NCBI RefSeq assembly: GCF_004116385.1
Contig: NZ_PEIB01000043.1
Span: forward strand, 1-36,373
DNA length: 36,373 bases
Direction of reading: 5' to 3'
Source of the DNA: Veronia nyctiphanis
GTDB taxonomy: Bacteria > Pseudomonadota > Gammaproteobacteria > Enterobacterales > Vibrionaceae
In this document: positions 29,058 to 36,373 of the stretch, in pieces
How positions within the stretch are numbered: the first letter of the stretch is position 1
How the letters are laid out: each line of letters begins with the position of its first letter
Notes under the pieces: generated by a model
Told to the model about the DNA's origin: nothing
Seen by the model: the letters and a program-made list of their open reading frames with translations, nothing else
Databases searched by the model: none
Translations under genes and position numbers: made by a program

Positions 29058-29739
29058 TTATTCCTGAGTGAAAAAGATGTTTCCATAGTAAGCCACAGCC
29101 TGTTTTCTGCTGTTGTCAGTGTCTGTCATCACAGCAATAGCATCAATATATCGATAGGCTTTGGCATTTTCTTCAGGGCTACCTTTGTCACCAAACATTG
29201 CAATCAAATCATTGTAAACATTACGCTTTTCTTGGTACCAGTGGTTTAACTTTGCCTCTTTTCCCTGCACAGCGATCATTTTCACTTTGTCGCCCGCATA
29301 GGCATTATCCCAGATGCTCGATTTCTCTTGATTACTGGACCACACATAATTGATTGATCGGGTTCGCCACATCATCATGCCGCCATCAATAACAACATAT
29401 ACACGTGCAACATAATCGTCACCAGATTTGGTCGTTTCATTCAGATCGCTTAATCGACTCTCGGTTGACCAGGACCAGTTCAGAAATGGAGTGGCTAATA
29501 AATCTACCTGTCTTCACGAACAAGACCGGATGCAGAAACTTGACTAGAGGCCCTCAACACGAGGCGATCGCTAAACGTTGAATAGATATATTCTGTCTCT
29601 TTATCAAATACTTTTTCTTTCCATTCAACTTTCCATTGATTTGACCAGCCCAAAGCGACATTACGCTCTTTTATATTGTCACTAAATGAGACGTACTAAA
29701 TATTGTTAAACTAATGCCTAAATAAGAAATCAAATTCAT
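29058..29739 (-). CDS. DUF3047 family exported protein (two frameshifts)
   Basis: About 227 aa after repair. N-terminal hydrophobic segment MNLISYLGISLTIFSTS suggests export, then WSNQWKVEW, RLVLRASSQVSASGLVRE, a break, VDLLATPFLNWSWSTES, KSGDDYVARVYVVIDGG, TRSINYVWSSNQEKSSIWDN, and ending IDAIAVMTDTDNSRKQAVAYYGNIFF. This series is the DUF3047 signature; function not known. Break 1 near 29685, break 2 near 29503 (GAC(C)AGGTAG restores REDQVDLL), both consistent with single deletions. Only the last third is visible as an ordinary ORF (29058-29378), so automated annotation will miss most of this gene. Start at 29739 is tentative; AAGGAGT lies 20 nt upstream. Confidence 0.75.
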
Positions 29740-30093
29740 ATTATATTTATCACCACAGATACTCCTTTAAAAAGTTTTCTCAATAACTTTCTTTTGAGTT
29801 TATTACTTACTCTCTTTTTAGCAACAAGACAAACCCCACCAATAAGCCCATGAAAGTAATGAAAAAAAAGTCAACATAAATCAACAACACAAATCACTAA
29901 AAAGGGATCAGTGAACATTATTAATACCTAATTTTGCATTCACTAATGAACTTTTATAAAAATTATATTGAACTAATTTAGTAGTAACGACACATAACGT
30001 TTAGAGCTTTAGCTCATGCAACTGATAGAAGTATGTTCATGTAAAATTTATTTCAGAGTCGTAATTTTAGATTCTATTTTTAGGGGTAATACA
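29740..30093. other. A+T-rich divergent intergenic region
   Basis: About 350 bp between the DUF3047 gene and the Pro/Met/His-rich gene. It contains no credible ORF. The in-frame ATG at 30016 of the downstream gene has no ribosome site. Promoters for both genes should be here; none assigned. Confidence 0.45.
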
Positions 30094-30906
30094 ATGAGTA
30101 TCAACGTCGTTCCTATTTCGAACGCTGCTGCAGCGCAAAACAGATCAATGCTCCCGCAAGATCAAGACGCTGCAGTTCAAAATCGTGGCGCAGCTATGCC
30201 ACAACACCTGTCTGTGGCTCCTCACGGTTATACGCAACCAAGCCCACAACTTGTGTGGATTCAACAACAAATGATGATGCAGATGATGCAACAATCAATG
30301 ATGTTTATTCCGCCCAATACTAATTTCTACTTTAAACCACCAATGAATGGCTTTCCTCCATATCCACCAGCACCACTGGTTTCTCCGCATTTTCCAATGC
30401 CGCCTCAGTATGGAATGATGCCACCGCAGTATGGCCAAATGCCTATGCCACCTCAGCATGGATATATGCCAGCACCGCCAATGCCGATGCCACCTCATTA
30501 TGGCTATGGGCCGGGCCACCATGTTCATCCGCATCCGCCAGTTGTTCATCCGATGCCACATCCAGGTCCTGGCCAAGGTGGTGGTATTAATGGTGCCGTT
30601 CAAGATGGTGTGAACACGGTTAATACAGTTGCTTCAGCGCCATTTAGTATTTTTAATAACCTCTGGTACAACATTTCAAAGACTGCTGTTAGTCTGGTTG
30701 ATACGCCAGCAAGGTTTTTGTTAGATTGCGTTAAAGTAGTGTCTGACGTAGCTCGCGGAGTAGGAGCCTTTGTTGTAGGTGGCGCAGATGGGTTAAATAA
30801 CTCAATTGACCAAAGCAACGCTGGTTTCCATGCAAGCCAAAACCCATTTGCAAGTAGTAAGCCACAACCACCGCAGTACCCGCAGCACCCATACTATAAA
30901 CAGTAA
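30094..30906 (+). CDS. Pro/Met/His-rich orphan protein, candidate secreted or surface protein
   Basis: 270 aa from ATG 30094, which has AGGGG 7 nt upstream (the ATG at 30016 has none). No signal peptide. Residues 1-55 are polar (AAAAQNRSMLPQ); 57-70 are Gln/Met-rich; 72-160 form a low-complexity Pro/Met/Tyr/His region with repeated MPPQYG-like units and a His/Pro cluster (GHHVHPHPPVVHPMPHPGPG). The segment 175-235 is more regular and amphipathic to hydrophobic (FSIFNNLWYNISKTAV, VARGVGAFVVGGADG). The tail is Pro/Gln-rich. The His and Met runs could bind metal such as copper; this is speculation. Composition and leaderless N-terminus resemble type III effectors. No homologue recognised. Confidence 0.6.
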   Translation: MSINVVPISNAAAAQNRSMLPQDQDAAVQNRGAAMPQHLSVAPHGYTQPSPQLVWIQQQMMMQMMQQSMMFIPPNTNFYFKPPMNGFPPYPPAPLVSPHFPMPPQYGMMPPQYGQMPMPPQHGYMPAPPMPMPPHYGYGPGHHVHPHPPVVHPMPHPGPGQGGGINGAVQDGVNTVNTVASAPFSIFNNLWYNISKTAVSLVDTPARFLLDCVKVVSDVARGVGAFVVGGADGLNNSIDQSNAGFHASQNPFASSKPQPPQYPQHPYYKQ

Positions 30907-30917
30907 AAGTATTAAAA

Positions 30918-30953
30918 GGCGCTCTTCCCCGAAGTGGTGAGCGCCCTTCTTTA
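30918..30953 (+). terminator. Terminator after Pro/Met/His-rich gene
   Basis: Stem GGCGCTC (30918-30924) / GAGCGCC (30939-30945) followed by a T-rich stretch. It lies between convergent genes and may act on both. Confidence 0.65.
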
Positions 30954-31002
30954 CTTTCTTCATCGCCCACAAAGAGTTGACTATGAGACGATTTTTTCTT
31001 GT

Positions 31003-31680
31003 CTAATGAATGAACTTCACCGTTACGCGACCCACCGCACCACGCCAATCGTAGTCTTTTCGTGTAAGATTCGCTTCGCCATGAACACCAGGGCTTGTAT
31101 GCACAAAACCCTCACCCTTATCATCAGGTGAAAGTCCGACTCCGCCCTCGTAGTCACTACACTTGCCGGGAATATCATGACAAAGCTCAGAATTGGTTTC
31201 CGTACCCGCATCAAGCGCTCTTAGCATAAATGCCTTTTTCCCGTATTTCGGAAATCGGACATTTTGAGCAACGGCAACAGTGTCATTGGTGGGGAGCATC
31301 ATGGCGACAAGCGACATGAGTTGGTATCTGCCTTTACTTTCGATACGTAACATTTTTGTGTCTCCCGGTGCAATAAGCCCTTGCGTTGATTGGTTATCGT
31401 GTACTCGGGGGTGGTTACCCCACAGGTTTTGGTAACCACTTATATCTCCTCCTTCCGCAACACTTTCAAGTTCTTCAGATGCGATCTCGCCTCTTCTCAG
31501 TACGCGAATATCCGGCGATTTCTTGTGTGTTGCGACAAAAAATGGAGTGAAATACATCCCCTTTGTCAGGTTAGTAATGGTGACTTCATAAACACGGTTA
31601 CCATTTAACTCAACCGCCATTGCTGAACTGCTCAAAGCACCAAGAAGCATCCCTGCTGCGATTAGTGATTTTTTCATCAT
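31003..31680 (-). CDS. Spondin-domain exported protein
   Basis: 225 aa. Signal peptide of ~22 residues (MMKKSLIAAGMLLGALSSSAMA), then one spondin_N-type domain: VYEVTITNLTKGMYFTPFFVATHK, GLIAPGDTKML, the acidic segment near the end (GVGLSPDDKGEGFVHTSPGVHG) and WRGAVGRVTVKF. The core has the LTFG-like strand pattern of eukaryotic F-spondin N domains, found in many marine bacteria as secreted proteins of unknown function; calcium or extracellular matrix-like interactions are suggested from the eukaryotic relatives only. Ribosome site GAGGAG lies 5 nt before ATG 31680. Intact, monocistronic. Confidence 0.85.
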   Translation of the reverse strand: MMKKSLIAAGMLLGALSSSAMAVELNGNRVYEVTITNLTKGMYFTPFFVATHKKSPDIRVLRRGEIASEELESVAEGGDISGYQNLWGNHPRVHDNQSTQGLIAPGDTKMLRIESKGRYQLMSLVAMMLPTNDTVAVAQNVRFPKYGKKAFMLRALDAGTETNSELCHDIPGKCSDYEGGVGLSPDDKGEGFVHTSPGVHGEANLTRKDYDWRGAVGRVTVKFIH

Positions 31681-31947
31681 TTTTCTCCTCTAAGAAACCT
31701 TTCAAGCCATCAACCTAGCAATGGCTTCACTAACAAACTTCTCAAGAAGGTCTCAAAACCTTCGTCTTTCATACTGAGAGTTTTTGTTCGAGGATAAGGA
31801 GAAGTCTCGTAGCTGCTTTTATCAGACAAGCATCATGGCCGTTTTCATCAGACATAAACCTCGCCACACAAACTGGTGTTCTGTGGTGAAGAGCTGTTTA
31901 CTCGACTAGGCTTAGCAGAATATTCTCACTCATAAAACCAAGGACTT

Positions 31948-33194
31948 GTGAATGCTCTATCAGTCAACGCCGCGTACATGGATGCCATCAAGCCTTTAAA
32001 TAGTTGGTCTAAATTCATGCGCGATTTAAATGGCGTGCCTTGGAACATCTATAAATCTTCTTGGGCATGCAGAACGCTTGATGCCTCATTCGAACTGGTA
32101 GAAAGACTCACTGATTGTTATGAAGAACCAAAGTGGGATTTGGACACTACGGTCATTAAAGGGGAAACATTGGCTATTCAATATAATGTGATTGCAATAA
32201 GCCCTATTGTAACCTTTTGCATTTCAGGCGAAGCAAAGCCCAACCCGAACAACCTAAAGTCCTCTTTGTTGCACCATTGTCCGGGCATTTTGCCACCCTT
32301 ATTCGAGGTACTATTCGCGAATTTTTACCTGATCACGATGTCTATGTGACAGACTGGATAAACGCACGGGATGTGCCGTTGTCTCAAGGCACGTTTCACT
32401 TTGATGATTATGTTGATTACCTGATTGAGTTTTTGGAATTACTGGGGCCGGATACACATGTCGTAGCCGTCTGTCAGCCTTGCGTACCATTACTTGTTGC
32501 TACAGCCGCCATGTCTAAACAAGAAAATCCCGCGACGCCAACCTCGATCACCTTAATGGGCGGGCCAATAGATACCGCCATAAGCCCAACCGAAGTCAAT
32601 GACTACGCAAGCGGCAAAGACTATGAATGGTTTCAATCTAATGTCATCAGTACGGTTCCAGATAGCTACAAAGGTGCTGGGCAACTGGTTTACCCGGGCT
32701 TTGTTCAACTGTCTGGTTTTATGTCGATGAACATCGATGCTCATGTACAAAAGCACTTTCGTTTCTTCAGTGATTTAATTCGTGGCGACGGCGACAATGC
32801 TGAGGCACATCGTCAGTTTTATAACGAATACCTTGCTGTGATGGACCTTCCGGCTCATTTTTATCTCGATACGATCAAGCGAGTCTTTCTCGACCGTAAC
32901 CTCGCAAAAGGGAACCTGTACTATCGAGACACATTGATTGATCTTGCTGATATAAAGAAAACCGCCATATTAACGGTCGAAGGTGAACTCGATGATATCA
33001 CCGGAAAAGGCCAGACCTCTGCTGCTCTCAAGCTTTGCAAGAACGTAAAAGCCTCGCGAAAAGAACACTATGAACAACAAGGCGTAGGCCACTACGGTAT
33101 CTTCAACGGTCGCCGTTACAGAGAATTTATCGCGCCAAAAATCAAAGCGTTTCAATTGAAAACAGAAAAGCAAGTTAAACGCAGCAAGAACTAG
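31948..33194 (+). CDS. phaZ: Intracellular polyhydroxyalkanoate depolymerase (frameshifted)
   Basis: About 415 aa after repair; cytoplasmic hydrolase mobilising native PHB granules. Alpha/beta-hydrolase with Cys instead of Ser as nucleophile: VAVCQPCVPLLV (Cys codon 32472-32474), as in PhaZa1-type enzymes. Asp in VEGELDDITG and His in GVGHYGIFNGRRYR complete the triad. The N-terminal part (PLNSWSKFMRDLNGVPWN) fits family proteins. The frame breaks near 32212: one extra base in ACC(C)TTTTGCA leads into LLHFRRSKAQPEQPKVLFVAPLSGHFATL. Start is GTG 31948 with AAGGA just upstream. No phaC or phasin gene is nearby. A long hairpin terminator follows. Confidence 0.9.
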
Positions 33195-33229
33195 TGCAAC
33201 GTTAGAAAAAGTCGACTAGAAATAAGAAA

Positions 33230-33265
33230 AAGGCCTTACAAGCGAAACTTGTAAGGCCTTAATTT
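33230..33265 (+). terminator. Long hairpin terminator after phaZ
   Basis: 13-bp perfect stem AAGGCCTTACAAG / CTTGTAAGGCCTT around a 5-nt loop (33243-33247), followed by a short AATTT. Confidence 0.8.
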
Positions 33266-33267
33266 GA

Positions 33268-33287
33268 TGGTGCCCCGGGCCGGACTT
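33268..33287 (-). other. tRNA 3'-end-like remnant, possible attachment site
   Basis: Minus strand AAGTCCGGCCCGGGGCACCA looks like the last 20 bases of a tRNA (3' half of T-arm, acceptor strand, CCA), most like a tRNA-Leu. Upstream sequence on that strand is A+T-rich and does not continue as a tRNA, so only the 3' end is present. Such short duplications mark integration of elements into tRNA genes. It lies 137 bp from the trailer end of the CRISPR array. Confidence 0.5.
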
Positions 33288-33423
33288 TAAATTAATACTA
33301 AAAACAGTTGGTTAATTAACTTATGTCGCAAATGTGTCGAACATGTTCAATAAGCTCTAAATTTTAATAAGTGACTTGAAAAGCAACATACCACTCGATA
33401 TTTTTATTCGATAGTCAGCTGAC

Positions 33424-34290
33424 CTTCTAAACCGCCTATGGGGCGGAACACCGACGACAAGACGGCCAACACCATTCCCCTGCCTTCTAAGCCGCCTATG
33501 TGGCGGAACGTCTGCATCAGATAAACGCCTGAAGTACTTTATTCCTCTAAGCCGCCTGTGGGGCGGAACACTCGACGTCATGAAAAAATACTACTGGATC
33601 CCGCTTCTAAGCCGCCTCTGGGGCGGAACACACATCAAACGTATTACAGCAGCAGACTTTTAACTTCTAAGCCGCCTGTGGGGCGGAACACTAGCTGCCG
33701 CACCAGCCATTTGTACTATTATCCTTCTAAGCCGCCTGTGGGGCGGAACACTGAAGCCATCACCCAGCAACATCTTATCAATGCTTCTAAGCCGCCTGTG
33801 GGGCGGAACACATTCCCCAAGGAAAATTGGATACATCGCGATACTTCTAAGCCGCCTGTGAGGCGGAACACAGCGTGCATCAATGAGGCCGTCATGTGGT
33901 TTCTTCTAAGCCGCCTGTGGGGCGGAACACATTGCAGAAGGCCAGCAAGTTGCCTTGTCTGACTTCTAAGCCGCCTGTGGGGCGGAACACTTAACGGCTC
34001 GCCTTTTGCCACGGTTGAACCCCTTCTAAGCCGCCTGTGGGGCGGAACACACAGGTAATGGACATCACCTTCTGGCGGTGAACTTCTAAGCCGCCTGTGG
34101 GGCGGAACACTTAGCGGAGAAGAACTCTGATACGGCTATTCTCTTCTAAGCCGCCTGTGGGGCGGAACACTGTCCGAGCCTCAGACACGCGACGCGCGGG
34201 AACTTCTAAGCCGCCTGTGGGGCGGAACACGTTTCATGGCTTGCTCCAAATCCTCAAGGTGACTTCTAAGCCGCCTGTGGGGCGGAACAC
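33424..34290 (-). CRISPR. CRISPR array, 15 repeats of 28 bp and 14 spacers, type I-F-like repeat
   Basis: Repeats start every 60 bp with 32-bp spacers; one spacer (33872-33902) is 31 bp. On the minus strand the repeat begins GTGTTCCGCC and ends GGCGGCTTAGAAG, with a hairpin CCGCC/GGCGG and loop CCACA. This has the same geometry as the Cas6f substrate of type I-F (5-bp stem, 5-nt loop, ...GCTTAGAA). The repeats at the low-coordinate end are degenerate (33424: two changes; 33484: several including its end; 33544 and 33604: one each; 33844: one), while those next to 34290 are perfect. Hence the leader is at the high-coordinate side and transcription runs on the minus strand, in line with the adjacent genes. 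Spacer targets could not be searched. Confidence 0.97.
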
Positions 34291-34424
34291 CGTTATAAAA
34301 AAGCTAATTTAGTCGTTAAGTCAGTTACTTAATCAACATATAGTCTTATAACCCTTTTTTAATTCAACGTTATACAAGTATTAAATATCAATAGCTTATG
34401 ATTACCACTAAAAAAAGGGTATTT
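34291..34424 (-). promoter_or_regulatory. CRISPR leader
   Basis: A+T-rich 134-bp stretch between the perfect end repeat and the stop of the neighbouring gene, on the side opposite the degenerate repeats. It is where the array promoter and integration signals are expected. No exact promoter assigned. Confidence 0.65.
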
Positions 34425-35704
34425 CTAACCGAGCGTATGCACATCATCATTTATGGATGGCCAATGCTGCGGCGGAATACGTTCAGGTAATTTAGATAAA
34501 CGGCCAACACTCAATTTGCCTACTCTCAGGTACCACCGCCCACTCTGCTCAATTCGAGCTTGAATCATTGCTTCGAGCTCTCTCGATGTATTAACGTACA
34601 GCTCAAATATACCGTCATATCTAACATGCCGAACAGGTGCTCGCGTGGATACTCCGTATTTAGGAGCATTGAATATGCCTTTGTAGAACTCAGTACTGGC
34701 GTTCTGACTTGCCTTTTCTTTCAACTCTTTCAGCGGATCATCGAGCCAATTATATAGCCTCTCAAGACCTGCCTTTCCTTTGTAATCGAGGCTGTTCATA
34801 CCAAACTTGGTACAATTTGGTATTTTCTCTCCATCAACGAACAACGCGACATACATTGAAAGATAACGCCACATGAAATAGCTAAAGCGCAACTGAATCG
34901 AGTCAATTATTACTTTGGCATCGTCAATGATTTGTTGCTGTTCTGCACTTCGTTGCTCACTGGAAATCGCTAATCCGTACTTTTTAGACTTTAGGTGCTT
35001 CGCAGCAGGCTCACACATTGCCAAGCAATCAACAATTGAGGTGTACATGTTATCGCTACTTTCGCGCACTGCGATGGTTGGCGATGTTTCGAACAAGCAT
35101 CAAGCTTTGCCAACAAATGTTTGGCGGCAGACAACGTCAGGTTTTTACCAGAAAAAGCCTTATCATCATCCAACACCGCACTCATTGCTGCTTTGAGCTT
35201 TTCCCTCGTTTCAGTCCAGCTATTGCACGTCATCTGAGCGCTTATTTGCTGGTCCGTCAGATCGAACGCATCGAATAAGCCATTGATGATAAATGGCGCG
35301 TAACGCTCATTAAGGCGTGAGCCATGCTCGCCCACCTCGATGAGGTCATTGCCATTAAACTGATAATCACCATAGAGCGGGACACCATGTTTACGATGCT
35401 GGGTGAACGACATCAAATCAATATTGCTACGATGGGGTTTAATGCAGCCTTTCAGCTCTATCTGAGCAAAAAAGCTATCAAGTTGCTGTTTTTGCTCGCT
35501 CCATAAAGCGTCATCTTGATCATTATCCAATGCGTACAACGAGACCCGTTCACCCATAAGGTATAAAAGTAAGCCCTTCAGGAACTTGTGTCGATTTTCA
35601 GGGTTATGTTGCAGTTTGAACTTCTCGATATAACTGCCTTTCACCTTGGGCGGAACAACAAATTCTTTCACGCCTGACTTCACATCAAGTGTAATTCTGA
35701 GCAT
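34425..35704 (-). CDS. CRISPR-adjacent gene, putative divergent Cascade subunit (frameshifted)
   Basis: About 427 aa after repair. Start ATG 35704 (MLRITLDVKSGVKEF), 5 nt after the stop of the preceding gene, with AAGAGG upstream. First frame runs to about 35060, second (ending DDVHTLG) from about 35096; a single missing base between them joins ...LLAKLDAC... to ...YTSIVDCLAMCEPAAKHLKSKKYGLAIS. The N-terminus is beta-rich, the middle mostly helical (EQQQIIDDAKVIIDSIQLRF), the end beta-rich (VRHVRYDGIFELYV, GRWYLRVGKLSVGRL). It is not recognisably Csy1, Csy2, Csy3 or Cas6f. Position and direction suggest a subunit of an I-F variant (I-F2/I-Fv type, whose Cas5 and Cas7 are highly divergent); assignment to Cas5 or Cas7 is a guess. 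Confidence 0.55.
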
Positions 35705-35709
35705 AGCTT

Positions 35710-36318
35710 TTATGCCTCTTGTGCTTGTCGCTCTTGAGACACATAAAAACATGCATAATCTGGCACGATATCACCAGTCAAAGGCATATCTAAGCCAGAG
35801 CATTGAAACTCTGTGGTCAGATTGGTGACTACATTTTCGGTGCGGACGAAGCCTTTTGATTTAATGATCGAGAAGCTATTCAGTCTTCGCTGAGTTTCCA
35901 AAACTAGTGCATGAATTGCTTCATTATTCAGCAATATCCCTTCTTCTGGATACGTAAACAGACTACCCGGCTTGATGAAAAGGTCGTGTGTCGCTGAGAT
36001 TTTCTCGATATTTTCCTGTGACATACCGCATTGTTCGGCAATTTTCTTAAGGTTACCAATCAGCGTAATGAGGAAGTCTTCAATATCTTCTTTCACTGAT
36101 GGCTTTTTCGCGTTTTGATTAAACCTAACAGACTGGTGCCCAAGGCGATTATCCATCGCGATGAACTGAAGGTTTTCGATAGAAAGAACAGCCAGCCCGT
36201 CGTAACAGGTATTACCCCACGTGTCTTGGTAGAACAGTGAGTTACTCTCTTTTTTACCGTCTTCATCAACCGCGAGGTGATTAACCATTACCTCATTAGC
36301 ATTCGGCTCACCGATCTG
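35710..36318 (-). CDS. CRISPR-adjacent gene, putative divergent Cascade subunit (3' part, contig end)
   Basis: At least 202 codons upstream of the stop at 35710-35712; the 5' part is beyond the contig, and bases 36319-36373 are probably artefactual. The ATG at 36288 is internal because the frame stays open upstream (QIGEPNANEVMVNHLAV). Visible parts: GNTCYDGLAVLSIENLQFIAMDN, a helical segment (KEDIEDFLITLIGNLKKIAEQ), FVRTENVVTNLTTEF, and an end with PDYACFYVSQE. The glycine-rich strand pattern and helical insertion are compatible with a Cas7-type RAMP backbone protein, but I recognise no signature with certainty. It is in an operon with the next gene (5-nt gap), reading toward the array. Confidence 0.5.
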   Translation of the reverse strand, partial: QIGEPNANEVMVNHLAVDEDGKKESNSLFYQDTWGNTCYDGLAVLSIENLQFIAMDNRLGHQSVRFNQNAKKPSVKEDIEDFLITLIGNLKKIAEQCGMSQENIEKISATHDLFIKPGSLFTYPEEGILLNNEAIHALVLETQRRLNSFSIIKSKGFVRTENVVTNLTTEFQCSGLDMPLTGDIVPDYACFYVSQERQAQEA

Positions 36319-36373
36319 ATTACCCCACGTGTCTTGGTAGAACAGTGAGTTACTCTCTTTTTTACCGTCTTCA
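36211..36373. repeat. Exact 55-bp direct repeat at contig end (36211-36265 and 36319-36373), probable assembly artefact
   Basis: The two copies are identical over exactly 55 bp and 108 bp apart. This mirrors the 55-bp duplication at the window start. The 108-bp period is divisible by three, so the duplicated part stays in frame, which may mislead annotators. Confidence 0.8.

Noticed and set aside
30295-30603. Antisense Trp/Arg/Met-rich ORF opposite the Pro-rich gene
   Set aside because: Shadow of the low-complexity CCA/ATG-rich coding strand.
33719-34012. ORF across the CRISPR array with repeated PPHRRL-type residues
   Set aside because: It is the translation of the repeats and spacers themselves; the array is non-coding.
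34425-36318. CRISPR-associated Tn7-like transposon (I-F3) cargo
   Set aside because: No tniQ, tnsABC or Cas8f-Cas5f fusion is seen and the repeat differs from known I-F3 repeats; the tRNA-like remnant alone is insufficient.
36211-36373. In-frame 36-residue tandem repeat in the CRISPR-adjacent protein
   Set aside because: The identity is exactly 55 bp, the same as at the other contig end, so an assembly artefact is more likely than a protein repeat.

Overview
The window looks like a contig from a marine gammaproteobacterium, most likely Vibrionaceae (Photobacterium / Enterovibrio / Grimontia-like). I infer this from moderate G+C, several Vibrio-type housekeeping proteins (TrhO, YiiM, PHA depolymerase, PBP2) and a type I-F-like CRISPR repeat. 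Species cannot be fixed from sequence alone. Two technical facts colour everything. First, both ends carry an exact 55-bp duplication (1-55 = 120-174; 36211-36265 = 36319-36373), as expected from k=55 assembly-graph ends. Second, at least 13 otherwise conserved genes or gene segments are interrupted by single-base shifts. Almost all are explained by loss of one base in a short homopolymer, so they look like sequencing errors. I therefore annotate those genes as single, frameshifted CDSs.

Layout. 1-1.5 kb: 3' part of a PBP2 (mrdA-type) gene with its own terminator and no rodA. 1.7-4.1 kb: an SDR oxidoreductase, then two tandem paralogous periplasmic START-domain proteins. 4.7-6.6 kb: an A+T-rich orphan gene for a modular protein with a Gly/Ala/Ser repeat linker and an HExxH metalloprotease-like motif (candidate secreted protein or effector).

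6.6-17.4 kb (minus strand): a coherent regulon. It holds a HlyD-type membrane fusion protein, two paralogous ABC ATPase plus ~800-aa double-FtsX permease pairs, and an NtrC-type response regulator with its histidine kinase at the end of the second ABC operon. Three sigma-54 promoters (TGGCAT-N5-TTGCT) stand before the HlyD gene and each ATPase gene. Each is preceded by a related inverted repeat centred about 89-90 bp upstream of the -12 element, exactly where an NtrC-type enhancer site is expected. This is the best-supported systems-level finding of the window: a self-contained, probably autoregulated export or envelope-stress system.

17.5-25 kb: an EamA/DMT transporter, a second A+T-rich orphan gene (coiled-coil protein), trhO, a YHYH-domain lipoprotein and a Tyr/Gly-rich secreted protein. 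25.2-31.7 kb: yiiM (MOSC), an AlkD-like DNA alkylation repair protein, a small membrane protein, a TPR-like lipoprotein, a DUF3047 protein, a Pro/Met/His-rich orphan protein and a spondin-domain protein. 31.9-33.2 kb: intracellular PHA depolymerase phaZ.

33.27-36.37 kb: a 20-bp tRNA 3'-end-like remnant (possible attachment site), a 15-repeat CRISPR array whose repeat has the 5-bp-stem/5-nt-loop hairpin of type I-F, an A+T-rich leader, and two array-adjacent genes reading toward the array that match none of the classical Csy1-Csy4 proteins. They are candidates for divergent (I-F2/I-Fv-like) Cascade subunits; the contig ends inside the second.
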